The notes: generated by a model from the sequence alone, not told the origin. A DNA stretch of 64,000 nt from Mesostigma viride (GCA_009746045.1 RPFO01000389.1:2193638-2257637); one strand, 5' to 3'. Shown: positions 8,018-19,020, counted from the first letter of the stretch. Made by a program: numbers and translations.

Positions 8018-10357
8018 ATGGCGGCAGGTGGCATGCAGTTGCTAGCGAATTTTAGGCTCGTGGTGGGCTTAAAAGTTTCTGTGCCTCCCAGAATTTTCGG
8101 AGAAGGCTGGGCTGTCGCAAATTTTGGCGAAAATCATGAGGAAATGCGCCTGGATGGAACCGTAATGTCAATTCTTGCGAACAAGAAGGCCGCCAAGTGC
8201 CATTTTCCGCCAGATCCCAAGCATTATAAGCTCGACAAGGAGCTCATTTTTCGGTACAAAGTTGGGGGATCATCTGCCGAAGGCGAGGCTGGGCAGGAGG
8301 TCGCTGCGGGGGCAGACAATGGGCGGGGCAGCGACGATGCCGCACCGGATGATTCTGAGTCGTCGTCGGAGTCCAGCAGCGACGATGATGGCTATGGCGG
8401 TGAAAGCACAAGGTCACCGGCCAAGAAGCGTGCCAAGCGCCGTTCTGGCAATGCGAGGAGGGCGCCAGCCATCTACAACCCTCCAAGAAGGCGTGCAGCC
8501 CGGCAGGCAACTCCGGAATTGTCCGAGGCATCCGCGTCGTCCGAGGACGATGAAGTCCCGGGCCTGGCAGCGTCTGACAGCGAGTCGGAGGAGGACGGGG
8601 AGGGCGGGAACGAGGTGGAGGATGGCGACCGCTGGGTGACCGGCACTGGCGCGCCCAACCCAGCCTCCCTTCCTCACGTTCAGTATGCGCCAGCTCCGGT
8701 TCGTGCTGCGACGTTCAAGAACATCCCGGGCGTGCCTTACAGGTTCACGCCTCTGGACATCTTCCTTCTTTTCTGGCAGCCTGGGCCTGTGCTTCAGAAG
8801 ATTGTGACCGAGACGAACCGGTATGCTGCTGAGAAGCAACGTGCTGCAGCTGCTGGGACACGTGAGTGGTATCCTTTGACCATGAACGAGCTGGGCAAGT
8901 TTCTGGGCCTCTTGTTCACCATGTCGCTTCTGGTGCTTCCTTCCCGTGCCGACTACTTCTCTGGGCAGGCCATGGGTGCTGCCCAAGCTGTGAACCTGCA
9001 GCACATCCTGCCCCTCCGCCGCTTTGAGCAGATTGCTCGCTTTTTGCACTTCCAGGACTCGGCTGACCGCCCAGCCAACACCCTCACACGCGAGTGGAAG
9101 CTGTGGCAGTTCCTGTGGCTGGAGGACATTCTGAACGTGGCGTCCAAGCGGTACTTTGTGCCGGGCAGCGCGGCGGCCATTGACGAGCGCTCCATCGCTT
9201 CCCGGCACAAGCTGTGCCCCATCCGCTGCTTCAACCCGCAGAAGCCAGCCCCCTTCCACATCAAGCAGTACTGCGTCAACGAGTGGCCCACCGGCTACCT
9301 GTGGCACGCGCACACGTACGACAAGCTGCCCGAGGTCGACCACACCTTCCACGTGGTGAACATGCTGGCTGCCACCCTGCCGCAGCCGACCACCATCGCC
9401 ATGGACCGCTTCTACACGTCCCGCCCGGCAGTGGAGGCGTGCTACGACATGGGGCACCGGGTGGTCGGCACGGTGCTGCCCAACCGCCGCGGGCTGCCCG
9501 TCGCCGAGCTCAAGGGCCTGCTGGGGCGCAGGCCGGCGCAGGGCACGTACGCGTGGGCGGTCAACAAGGACGGCCTCGCGCTGAGCTGCTGGATCGACCG
9601 CAAGCCGGTCTGGGTCTTGGGGAAGGGCATCCCCTTGACCGAGGAGATGGTCAGCCGGCACGGTGGGCGTGACGAGCGCGTGATGGTGACCGCGCCCAGC
9701 CTCATCCCCGCCTACTGGTCATGCTACAAGGCGGTGGACAAGTTCGACCAGCTGTGCGGGGAGTACGACCTGCTCAAGTTCATCACGCGTGTGTGGTGGC
9801 ACCGGGTCATCACCGGCATGCTGGCCAATGCTGCCACCAACTCGTACATCCTGCAGCAGCTCATGCGCGCGGGCCGCCCCGACTGCCTGAGCCACGTGGG
9901 CTTCATCCGCCAGCTGGCTGAACAGCTCATCAACAACCGCTGGCACGGCGCAAGGCTGGAGGTGGAGCGGCTGGCTGCGCAGCCCGTGCCGGGGCTGGAC
10001 GGTCGCTTCTCCGGCACCCACCTGGTACCCGAGCGGATCCCGTGGACGGAGGCGGCCCGGTGCGTGGTGTGCTCGAGCGCGGACATCCGCAAGCGCACCA
10101 ACTTCTGGTGCAGCGAGTGCAACACGGCCCTTTGCGTGGGCGCGTGCTGGAACCTGTTCCACGGTGGCCCCGTGGCTGGCCTGGACGACGACGAGGCGGG
10201 CCAGCGGGCCATGCAGCCTCTGTCCTCCCGAAGCAAGGCGGGCAGGGCGTGGATGGCTGCCAACGGCCGCGTCACCCGGGGGCAGGCAGCAGGTGCCCAG
10301 CTGACGGGGCCCCTCAGGAGGCAGTTCATTAACACTCAGCGCCGCAATGCCAACTAG
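8018..10357 (+). CDS. piggyBac-type transposase (DDE_Tnp_1_7)
   Basis: This 779-aa protein starts at an ATG in good context (AGCCATGG). The N-terminus (about residues 85-215) is acidic and serine-rich with a basic patch. The DDE domain follows with all three catalytic-type Asp contexts: AIDERSI (D1), AMDRFYTS (D2) and KAVDKFDQ (D3). The C-terminus has a Cys-rich finger (RCVVCSS, CSECN, CVGAC, about residues 685-715), as piggyBac transposases use for end binding. There are no stops or frameshifts. The product cuts and pastes the element at TTAA-like sites in the nucleus. Codon use is GC-rich, especially in the middle of the gene, unlike the flanks. Confidence 0.92.
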   Translation: MAAGGMQLLANFRLVVGLKVSVPPRIFGEGWAVANFGENHEEMRLDGTVMSILANKKAAKCHFPPDPKHYKLDKELIFRYKVGGSSAEGEAGQEVAAGADNGRGSDDAAPDDSESSSESSSDDDGYGGESTRSPAKKRAKRRSGNARRAPAIYNPPRRRAARQATPELSEASASSEDDEVPGLAASDSESEEDGEGGNEVEDGDRWVTGTGAPNPASLPHVQYAPAPVRAATFKNIPGVPYRFTPLDIFLLFWQPGPVLQKIVTETNRYAAEKQRAAAAGTREWYPLTMNELGKFLGLLFTMSLLVLPSRADYFSGQAMGAAQAVNLQHILPLRRFEQIARFLHFQDSADRPANTLTREWKLWQFLWLEDILNVASKRYFVPGSAAAIDERSIASRHKLCPIRCFNPQKPAPFHIKQYCVNEWPTGYLWHAHTYDKLPEVDHTFHVVNMLAATLPQPTTIAMDRFYTSRPAVEACYDMGHRVVGTVLPNRRGLPVAELKGLLGRRPAQGTYAWAVNKDGLALSCWIDRKPVWVLGKGIPLTEEMVSRHGGRDERVMVTAPSLIPAYWSCYKAVDKFDQLCGEYDLLKFITRVWWHRVITGMLANAATNSYILQQLMRAGRPDCLSHVGFIRQLAEQLINNRWHGARLEVERLAAQPVPGLDGRFSGTHLVPERIPWTEAARCVVCSSADIRKRTNFWCSECNTALCVGACWNLFHGGPVAGLDDDEAGQRAMQPLSSRSKAGRAWMAANGRVTRGQAAGAQLTGPLRRQFINTQRRNAN

Positions 10358-10992
10358 TTTGGTTGCATGGTAGACATGACAGCTAGCTAGTTACACTACT
10401 GTAGGTAGCTAGTCATGTTGTTACCTCTCTCTCGCGCGCGCGTGCCATTTGCCATGTGGCTGGCACATTTTTTATGTGTTTATTGCATTATGTGACGTCC
10501 TATCATGCCAGGGTGTTTTATTTGTGCCATTATGGCTTGACACACCAATTTTCATGGTTTGGAATAAAGTTTATGTGTGCTGTTGCTGGCAAAACCGTCC
10601 TTGTAGCTCAGTCCGTTATAATGGTCTGAGTTATTTTGGCCTTTTTGCTAGCCCGTATGTGCAGTTCTCTGCCATTTCTTGATCTGAGTGCATTCCTGCC
10701 ATCCTTGTAAATATATTGAACTGCCCTTGAAGGCCCATGGCCAGCAAAATTGTATAAATGGTCCATCATGCAATATATAGGTGTCTAGGCTATTTTTAAC
10801 CGTACCCCCTTGGGGGGGTTGCTAAAAATAGCACCATGGGAGCGTAGAAATGTGACCAACAGCATGACCACCTTAAAACTTGATATAAAAGCAAGCTTGG
10901 GTGCAAGGGTAGGCCAGAAAATGCCATTGGGCTAGCTACAATTACATTTGGCAAGATATGCTCACTCGGTCCGTTCTCGTGGTCCCAGTCAA
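10358..10992 (+). other. 3' region of the piggyBac element
   Basis: This is non-coding sequence between the transposase stop and the right end. It holds AATAAA near 10563, subterminal repeats near 10610, and an inverted pair of short words around 10795-10835 flanking a G-rich run. No second gene is seen. Confidence 0.5.
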
Positions 10993-11005
10993 GACGGTTT
11001 AAGGG
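10993..11005 (-). repeat. piggyBac right terminal inverted repeat
   Basis: It is the inverted partner of 7707-7719 and is followed by CTAA at 11006-11009. Confidence 0.75.
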
Positions 11006-11009
11006 CTAA

Positions 11010-12409
11010 TCCTGGATTCTCCAATGTGGTACGTTGGAGTGTTGCTGGGTCCAGAGTTCTGTGTCTGCAAGTGAACCTGAGATGCTGTCAGCTTCAGCTG
11101 CCTGATACCTGTCGAGCTTGAAGGTGATGAACCAGAAATCCAGAAATCCAGATTTCCAGAATTCAAGAGTTCCAGAGTTCCAGAGATTCCAGTTTCCAGA
11201 GATGCAGACCAGTGTCCTGAGGGGGCTAATAATATTGTCAAGTGGATCCAGATTTTCATGTTGAGTTCAGGCTGTCAGAGTGGCAGGAGGTCACTACCTG
11301 AGTGTTGCCAGGGGATACATACATGGCTGAGTGCCAGATTTATATTGGTCTCCCGTTTTGGCAGCTGCTTACATATATGGTTTCTTGTAGCAACCATGCT
11401 GCTTTGGGGAATTATTATGTCCTCAAAAAGAAAGAAAATGTTGGAACAGTGCAGCATGTTTAAAGTTGGCTACCAGATGGAGAAGAAACCAGATTATGTT
11501 TGAAGGGTTGGCACAAGCTTCCTGAAGAAAATTTCCAGTCTACAAGGTCCGGGACTATGGAGCCTGCAGAGGATGCTTCAAGAGCAATCTGAAACCTGCT
11601 GAATGCTGAAGGCCGACTGTGGAGGGTATATACAGATCAGCATCTGCATACGTGAGTTGCTGATGATGCATGGATGTGTGATTCCAGTTGACCCTGTCCC
11701 TGGCCTGTGCATGTTCAGATTGATTGCTGTATGACAATCAGCATATGGAAGTTGTGATGGTTCCCAGGTGTGTTGCTGTAAAACCATAGGATTTGGTTTC
11801 CTCCTAGTTTGGAGTTGGCTGGCCTGGAAGTTATGATTGATCCCAGATGTGATGCTGTGAAACCATATAGTTTGGTTGTCTCCTCATTATGGAGTTGGCT
11901 GGTCTTGGGATGATTTACTCTGTCCACGACTGTTTTGCTGTAAAACCATGGATTTGGTTTCTCCCAGGGTGATATGGGAGTTGCATGCTGGTCTGAGGAC
12001 ATGTTTCAGGGACTGAAAAACCTTGCTGATGTTTGACCTGGGTGTTACACTGTCAGATGTGATATGGATCTGTGCACGAGGTAGCCCAAGGTTGGCTCCA
12101 CGGTGTGGTGCCTTATTCAGCCTGGGTGGGGTTTTCTTCTCAGTGCCTCTATCATCTGATGCTTATGTGTACCCTGCAATGATGGTTGCTTCATGGTTAT
12201 CAGTATGGTTGTTCCTGAATGAGTTTCAGCCTGACATGTACAGTTTGTATGTGAGGGTTGATCTGTGCTCTGGATAAGGGCATATGTGGCAGGCTGAAGG
12301 ACCTACGAGAGGGGATCTGGACAATCTAGCCTAAGAATAACGTAACGTTGTTTGCTGGATTTGCTTCAGATATGTATCCCTTGGTCCTTGCCACTAGAGA
12401 TGTTAGTGC
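11010..12409. other. Unassigned, repeat-rich sequence right of piggyBac
   Basis: No gene is recognised. 11135-11205 is low-complexity (variants of CCAGAAATT). A diverged tandem repeat lies at 11761-12000. Everything is consistent with decayed retroelement DNA. Confidence 0.45.
11761..12000. repeat. Diverged tandem repeat, about 80 bp x 3
   Basis: The landmark GCTGT(A/G)AAACCAT recurs at 11775, 11854 and 11937, spacing 79-83 bp, each followed by TTTGGTTTCTCC-like and GGAGTTGGCTGG-like words. Confidence 0.65.
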
Positions 12410-13720
12410 TTATCACGACATGTCCCAAGTTGAGAGGCATGTGGGCGTGGTTTGTTAGCTGCCACCTGTGGGCCCTATCATTGATGATGCACAGCAGAAT
12501 GCCTGATGAGGTGCTAAGGATGAGAAGCCTCGATCGTCATAGCCCAGTTGGTGGAGAGTACCCCTGATCTGATTTTGTCTGGGATTGACTTTGCCCAGCC
12601 TAACACCTTGGAGATCTTTGTTGACAGTTCCATGGATGCTCGCCAGGTCACTAAGGTCAGGGGGAGATCTGCTGCTCTGTTTGCTTTCTATCAGAGCAGG
12701 GCAAGTTTGTTCAGCTGGTACAGCAGACTGCAGAAGAGGGTCTGTATCAGTTCAGATGTGGCAGAATGCAGGGCCATAAGTTAGAATATTGCGGCGTCAA
12801 TATTCTGATCACTCTTGAAGGAATAGTGCCGGGTGCCAGAGCCTAGAGAGCGCAGGGCTAATTGCGCGGCCCAGGGGCCGGAGGCGTAATTAGGCTTAAT
12901 TACGGAGGCCAGGGGGCCGGCGTAATTAGTCTGCGGAGGCTGGGAATTCGTGAGTGCGCGGGCTGGCAGTGGGCTAGCGGCGAGCGAACGATCCTCTTCC
13001 CGCGTGTCAAATTTATGTACTACTTGCGCGTGTTAAGCAATTAGCCGGGCTAACTGCTTTTATACGTCGAAGGTTCACTTCGACTACTTGCGCGCAAGTA
13101 GTCGAAGTGAACCTTCGACGTATAAAAGCAGTTAGCCCGGCTAATTGCTTAACATAAATTTGACACGCGGGAAGAGGATCGTTCGCTCGCCGCTAGCCCA
13201 CTGCCAGCCCGCGCACTCACGAATTCCCAGCCTCCGCAGACTAATTACGCCGGCCCCCTGGCCTCCGTAATTAAGCCTAATTACGCCTCCGGCCCCTGGG
13301 CCGCGCAATTAGCCCTGCGCTCTCTAGGCTCTGGCACCCGGCACTATTCCTTCAAGAGTGATCAGAATATTGACGCCGCAATATTCTAACTCCATATGTG
13401 AGGGGATCCAGTCCAGCTTGTACATAAAGGAGTTAATGCTGGAGCTGGCTTCAGTTACCCCTTGGTCCTTGCAGATGGAGACGTTGTTGCTAACAGACAG
13501 CATGGGTATGGTCCAGTTTGTTCACAAGCACCTGGCCAGGAGCCGGGATCTGGATTATTTGTTGCTGAAGGAGTTGGCCAGTTTGGTTGACTTGAAGCAT
13601 ATCCCTGGCGAGGAGAACCCTGCTGATGCATTGACCAAGCTGCCACACAAGGCCCCAGCCCAGTACAATGTACTGAGGAAGCTCATGAATGCTGACTGCA
13701 TGGTTGGCCTATCTGTCTAA
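12410..13720 (+). pseudogene. Copia RNase H gene split by a foldback element
   Basis: Codons before the insertion give EIFVDSSMDARQV and ISSDVAECRAI. After 13396 the frame resumes as CEGIQSSLYIKEL, then LLTDSMGMVQF and IPGEENPADALTK. These hold the RNase H residues D (VDSSMD), E (AECRAI), D (TDSMG) and the final D (NPADAL). Joining across the 613-bp insertion and removing one copy of CCATA would restore continuity, so the foldback entered a once-open gene. The part before 12560 is frameshifted. Confidence 0.8.
12779..13391. mobile_element. 613-bp foldback (MITE-like) element, TSD CCATA
   Basis: The left arm (12779-13092) and right arm (13093-13391) are nearly perfect reverse complements from AGTTAGAATATTG outward-in to the tip CTTGCGCGCAAG. 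The left arm has about 15 extra bases (around 13017-13031). Flanking CCATA at 12774-12778 and 13392-13396 is the target duplication. No coding capacity is seen. A transcript would fold into a roughly 300-bp hairpin. The superfamily is unknown. Confidence 0.88.
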
Positions 13721-13906
13721 AAGCTAAGAGCTGGGTGCTTAAGTCTCTGGATATCAGGCTGGGAGCTTGATTGTACATAATCCTGAGCACACCTTGAGGG
13801 GTGAGACATGGCTCTGGTGCGGGAATGTCTGACATTGTCTCTGATGGAGAGATGTCTATCTGGGGTTTTCATCTCAGTCTGAGGTTTCCCCAGATCTGTG
13901 GTTTGT

Positions 13907-13928
13907 GGGCGGGGTTCGATTCCCTGGT
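13907..13928 (+). other. tRNA T-arm-like hairpin in the 3' UTR of Copia D
   Basis: Stem CGGGG/CCCTG with loop TTCGATT forms a 5-bp stem and 7-nt loop, with the Pol III B-box core GGTTCGATTCC. The same 22 bases recur at 29765-29786 in copy A, and a variant with a re-paired stem is at 58311-58326 (minus) in copy C. No full tRNA cloverleaf surrounds it. Confidence 0.65.
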
Positions 13929-14469
13929 GCCGTCTTAAGGCGGAGTTTCACGGACTGGCTGACCCATCCATCATGCTGATGAGGTGGCGACAGGTCCCCT
14001 GATTTTCCACGGTTGGAATGAGTATAGGAGCTTGTGGTTTTGCATGTGCTTCGCGTAGATGTTGTATCTGGTTCGATAAGGGGCAGCTTACCGGCGCCGA
14101 CTCCTGTCTGGGGGTCAGCAATGTTTTCTGATGAGCTGTTGTGGGTGATCTGTGGGGTTTCGCCTAAGGTCCTGAAGGTTGTACATACTTCTCAAGTTCT
14201 TCACTGAACACCTATGGGCTGCCACAGTTGGCCAACCTCTTGTACATGGGTAACACAACGAGCCTCCCAGGAAGGGATAGGGACTCATTGTAATTTGTTT
14301 GTGCTCCTGAACCAGTAATGGGTACTATGTACATATAGCAAGGAATCCAAGCTGACTGTCATGCCCAGAGGGTTGTGACTTGTAGTCGGGGAGGATGTCC
14401 AGTACCCATTGTGTGTGTTTGTATGTAGACTTGTGTGAGCTGCTACAGCTCAAGAAAAGAAAGGATTGG

Positions 14470-15168
14470 AGTTAACGCCAAGCGCATTGGCGTGTTCCTG
14501 ATTCGGCATATCTCTACGATTCCAGCGGCACCGGAACGAGTTCATTCCGACAAGTATCAAGAAAGTCATGGTGTTCCGACTTCCCGGTCGCGCGCGAGCG
14601 CGGGCCGGCTGTTCTTCTAAGTCGTGCGTGAATATGTGCCGACGGCATATGGGGTCGACAGTAATTCCTGGGCTGACAGGAATTAGGTGCTGAACCTACG
14701 ACGGTATTGGATTAATACGTCGTATGCAGGAAATAGGAACCTTAACCTGTGGTCTGTTGGTACCGCAGGCTTAGTCCTGGACTATTGGGTGCAAACGCAA
14801 TAATCACTGTGGACTGTACTCTGTGGTCACTGTGCCTGTATGGCAGACCTACTGTGTAGGATCTGGACGCTGTACAGGTTGTTAATACTGTACCGGGGGT
14901 GTTAATACTGAGCAGGCCTACGAGGCTGCTCAGGCCTAGCAAAGCACAGTGCACAAGTATATAAAGAATAGGCCAGTGCCAACTGGTTAGATCTCTTGCG
15001 AGCCCGCCTCACGTGTGTTGCCTTGACTTGGCAAACTCGTGTCTAAGCACTCACGTGCACGAGTGCTGTAAGCCTATATTTTTAACCAAGCTCCATTCCA
15101 ACCATTCTCATGATGAATCTATCCGCACGCATTGGAATCTATCTATCCCTACACATTGCGCTTTAACT
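14470..15168 (+). repeat. LTR of Copia copy D
   Basis: It begins AGTTAACG directly after a purine tract (AAGAAAAGAAAGGATTGG) and ends TTTAACT, giving a 6-bp inverted terminal match AGTTAA/TTAACT. Length is 699 bp. Only the first bases resemble the LTRs of A and B, so it is a separate subfamily. Its right end meets the open frame of a pogo-like transposase. Confidence 0.6.
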
Positions 15169-15169
15169 C

Positions 15170-16382
15170 CCATTTCTCCTGGCGATCATTCTCAAGAATG
15201 GATGCGGCGACCTCCTGGTCGAGCAAGGTGGCTCCTTCCTCCTCAGTCACCGATGGATCCGTCGTCGCTGCCTCGAGAAGCTGCGCCTTTCTTACCGCAC
15301 ACCCACCTCCGCAGCTCAAAAGCTGCCTTTGGACTGGGAGCACCAACTCAAGCTAACGGCTCTGCGCCTGGCCTACGTCGTCTACATGCACAAGATCGAG
15401 CCAGATTTCGTGGTCAACGTCGACCAGACGGGCATCTTCTTGCTGGGCTATGCCCGGGCCGGCAAGACGCGTGCCAAGAAAGGCAGCAAAGATGTCAAGC
15501 TTCATGGCCAGGATGACCACCGCCAGATCACGGTCGTGCCTGCGATGGCGGCGACAGGTGAGGTGCTGCCCCTGCAGATGATTTACACGGGCACCACCAT
15601 TCGTTGCCTGCCCCGCCCCAACGACCGCAACCACGCGGACGTGAAGAGGTGGCACTTCACGTTCACCTCCATGCTCCAGTGGTTTGAGCACGACCTCAGT
15701 GGTGCCATTCCTGCGGAAGAAGGTGGCAGCAAAGGGCCGGGGACCCCTTGAGAGCCAGCGGTGCGTGGTCTTGTGGGACTGCTGGGCAGTCCACCGGTCC
15801 GCTGACATGCAGCGCGAGATGGCGGAGCGGTACCCATGGATCATCCTGCTGTTTGTGCACGGTGGCTGCACACCCGTGGGCCAGCCCATGGACGTCATTT
15901 TCCAGCGGCCGTTCAAGGTGGGCGTGGCGAACGCATCTTCTGCCTGGCTGATGCAACAGGTGCAGCGCCTCATGGATGAGGGACACACCGCCAGGGAGGC
16001 GTCATCAAAGGTGAACATCAAGATGTCCAACATCAAGCCCCTGATGGTAGAATGGTGCCGGGGAGCATGGGCGTGGTGCCGTGATAACCCCGGTGTCATG
16101 GCCAAGGGATGGGAAAAGCCAGGTCTCCTCAAGGCATGGGATGCTGAGTTTCAGCGGGAGGCCGCTTTGGCTGTGGCAAATGGCGTCATCTTCGCCGGGA
16201 GGAACGTCATGCCAGATGAGGACGGCCCCGATGAGCCTGAGGACCCTATTGCTGCGGGGGCCGGCATTGTGGATGCAATCATGCAAGACCGCGATGCTGA
16301 CCGCACCCCCAACCAGGTGGCAGCCGTGTGCTTGGATCCCACCATGGATGATGATGCCCAGGAACCCACTGACATGGGGTGA
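15170..16382 (+). pseudogene. pogo/Tigger-like DDE transposase, truncated and frameshifted
   Basis: The frame from about 15170 gives a CENP-B-type helix-turn-helix end (HRWIRRRCLEKLRLSYRTPT), then VVNVDQTG (first Asp, about 15418). A frame change is needed near 15700-15750. The second frame (to 16382) gives VVLWDCWAVH (second Asp) and GQPMDVIFQRPFK (third Asp), the DDE_1 pattern. The C-terminus is acidic. The 5' end is cut by the Copia LTR ending at 15168. No terminal inverted repeats were found. Confidence 0.8.
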
Positions 16383-17317
16383 TGATGCCGAGGAAGATTG
16401 AGAAGTTATTTGCTACACTGTCGTTGAGTTTTCCTCTTTTGACATGCCCATGCCGGTTTCTTTCATCACAAATGCCGGTGTTTATGGTCAGCGTCCGTAG
16501 CTTTGTGGCAGCTTTAATTGGGTACATACCTTGGGCAGGTGGCCATGGTTTGCATTGACCTTGTGTTTGGTTTTTAGGCCATGGTTTGCATTGATCTTGT
16601 GTTTGGTTTTTACACCATGTAGTTATCATGGACTGATGAAGAGGACAGCACAAATGCTACGGTAGTGTTTGTTGGCAAATAATTATCATGAAGTGTACAC
16701 ACTGATGGCCCGCCCTCCATGCCGCAACCGGGTCATGCCCCCTAGTGTGGATGAATAGATGAACTTCAATTACTTGAATTTAGATCTTTACTGATGAGGT
16801 AATTAGATAGACGGTAGAGCAGCCAGGTCTCCTACACCATCATCCTAATAAGGGCTAATTAATGCTCCGTGGCTCCTCACTAATGATAGTATCGCGTTAT
16901 TATTTAGCGAGACAACTGCTATTATTGGTAGTAATATAATCAGTGCTACCCAATTGATCAATCAAATTACTCTGGTGGGTACTTGGGTTACATGAGTGGA
17001 GAGGGGGCAAAGGGATATGAAGTTGGTGAGACCCAAGCCAAGCCACTGTCCACTGACCACTAACACTGACAAGCCGATGGGCTCGCAAACCGAAAACTTT
17101 GCCTGCATTTTTGGTCGCAAACTATAAATTCCACCCAGTTTGGGGGTCGCAAAGTACACCCTCTGCATTGGTAGATTTACTAAATAATTATGAGGCTGGG
17201 CGCCGGCCACCTGCAAACGATATATAAAACAAGAGATTTTCAATTAACTAATTCCTGAGTGTACTCCCCTGTAGTTTTTCTAGCTACCAAACAAACAAAG
17301 AACGTGTAAATAAATTT
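16383..17317. other. Non-coding, AT-rich stretch
   Basis: No gene is seen. A 36-bp direct duplication occurs at 16541-16612 (unit starts GGCCATGGTTTGCATTGA). Confidence 0.5.
16541..16612. repeat. 36-bp tandem duplication
   Basis: Two copies, 16541-16576 and 16577-16612, differ by one base. Confidence 0.8.
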
Positions 17318-17643
17318 CATGTCCCACGTAGCTCCCACAAAAACCAGCATCTTCATTAAAACAATAAGTGGAAGCATACATGTGACACGTTTGACATGCC
17401 CGGAGGCACGCCGTTCAAGGCCCTTCATGAAGTACGTTGCCCTAGAGGCAACCAAGACAAGGGTAGGTGGGAGGGGAGCAAAGAAAGAGGCCGACAAAAC
17501 CAGCCAGAGCGGCTTTTAGTCGCAAAACCTCCCTTATCCCTAGCTAACTGACGTCATTAAACCCTTATGTTCAGTGATGCTAGTAAGACGCTAACCGTAC
17601 AGACCGGGGGTAGAATATCCCGAATCTGCACGGCTAGTATTAA
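17318..17643. repeat. Duplicated block X-Y, copy 1
   Basis: Part X (17318-17441) recurs at 17896-18019; part Y (17484-17643) recurs at 18857-19020. No coding is seen. The two copies differ in what lies between X and Y (about 40 bp here, about 840 bp in copy 2). Confidence 0.75.
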
Positions 17644-17895
17644 ATAATGCGTAGGTTGTTCTTTTCAGGGGCACTGCACCTCACGCCCCGTTCCGCCCGG
17701 GTATAATCAACCCAAGCGCGGAACGCACTTTTTATTTAATTCGTTTTTCAACCATGCACTATACTGCATCTATTAATCACAAAAGCTCTAGCCAAACAGC
17801 TACGAGAAAACACTACGACCTATAAGCCGCTCATCCAGCGGCCTCTTGTTCCCGCATTCACGTATAGAAGAAACTCCGTTCAAAGAACCCCGATT

Positions 17896-19020
17896 CATGT
17901 CCCACGTAGCTCCCACAAAAACCAGCATCTTCATTAAAACAATAAGTGGAAGCATACATGTGACACTATTGACATGCCCGGAGGCACGCCGTTCAAGGCC
18001 CTTCATGAAGTACGTTGCCCAATCACCCCCGCCCTGGCTTTCCCTTGAAGCCGCACTCCACCTTGCTCGTTGTCACAAGTGACCGCCCTGCCGCAAAACG
18101 GGAGCCCCCCCACATCGGGAGGCGTGTGCCCGGCGGCTGTGGATGCATGGCCAGGCCCAAAAAGGCCCAGCGCATTTGCACTGCGATTGCGCACGGCCAG
18201 CCTATCATGACCCCTCTCGGGGCCCCGAGTCGGTACCGCTATGGCCGTCTCCCCATAGACCCGGGGTGCTTCGAGAAAAATCGTGGACCTAGCCCAGGCC
18301 CCGCCAGCCCGGATGCCCGAGGCCACAGCCCCAGGCACCTGGCTGAACGAGAGTCCGTTCAGCCAAGACCGCATTCCCCCCCGAGGTTTCTATGCGTGGG
18401 GAAAAAATTTCTAGCTTAAGCGCTTTTCCCATCGCCGTCCCCAGCCCCAACCACCCCCCCCTCGGCGGAAGGCAATTGCAAAGTTTGCTGGCCAGCAGCA
18501 ATTTCCGAAGAAAAAGCCTCAGGCCGCGGACCGAGACACGAGTCGCCAGTGCCAGCCATCCGGCTCCAACCCGGGGTGCAAGCATCCCCAGGTACGGAGC
18601 ACCAGCCCGCGCACTAGGCCGACCAAGCGACAGTTGAGCACCTGTCACGGCACCCGGCCCACCAAAGACCCCAAGCTGGGGAAAAGGTGCGGACCGGAGG
18701 TAATCATTTTCTTTTCTTTTAGTTAACCGGGCGAGGAACTACGCCTGGCCGGTTAACAACTGGAAGTCTCACCACTGGCCAAGTGGCCGGTGCAACCAGT
18801 GCTTTTGGGATTTTGCTCCGCAGCACCCATAGCTGCGGCTGCCGCCGCAACGACAACGAGCAAAGAAAGAGGCCGACAAAACCAGCCAGAGCGGCTTTTA
18901 GTCGCAAAACCTCCCTTATCCCTAGCTAACTGACGTCATTAAACCCTTATGTTCAGTGATGCTAGTAAGACGCTAACCGTACAGACCGGGGGTAGAATAT
19001 CCCGAATCTGCACGGCTAGT
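17896..19020. repeat. Duplicated block X-Y, copy 2, with 0.84-kb interior
   Basis: X' is 17896-18019 and Y' is 18857-19020. The interior (18020-18856) is C-rich, without a convincing gene. An inverted GTTAACCGG/CCGGTTAAC pair occurs near 18722-18757. Y' ends exactly where the truncated 5' LTR of Copia B begins (19021). Confidence 0.65.

Larger units (their letters stand above)
7707..11005 (+). mobile_element. piggyBac-type DNA transposon, apparently intact
   Basis: The element is 3.3 kb. Terminal inverted repeats begin CCCTTAAA, then T or C, then CGTC, at 7707 and (reverse) 11005. Flanks are CTAA on both sides (7703-7706 and 11006-11009), which reads as a CTAA target-site duplication instead of the family's usual TTAA. 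A full-length transposase is inside. TTAA also occurs within each terminal repeat, so the outer boundary is my reading; CCC-starting repeats are typical of the superfamily and support it. Confidence 0.85.
12410..15168 (+). mobile_element. Copia copy D: 3' half of pol, 3' UTR and LTR
   Basis: Order: RT/RNase H remnant (12410-12778 and 13392-13720), interrupted by a foldback element; 3' UTR; purine tract ending at 14469; LTR 14470-15168. It is related to copies A and C by protein sequence, by the T-arm-like hairpin and by LTR ends (AGTTAA...TTAACT). The 5' part is missing or lies left of 11006 in decayed form. Confidence 0.7.

Noticed and set aside
8414-9661. 415-aa antisense frame in the piggyBac transposase
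   Set aside because: GC-rich shadow of the real gene; no motifs, while the sense frame has the full DDE domain.
7710-11002. TTAA...TTAA as the piggyBac target duplication
   Set aside because: Would place CCC/GGG outside the element; matching CCCTTAAA repeats and matching CTAA flanks fit better, though the choice is not certain.
13907-13928. tRNA gene
   Set aside because: Only a T-arm-like hairpin is present; no acceptor, D or anticodon arms fit around it.
18015-18648. Overlapping 80-134 aa frames on both strands
   Set aside because: C-rich sequence with open frames in many phases; no motif and no splice or homology support.
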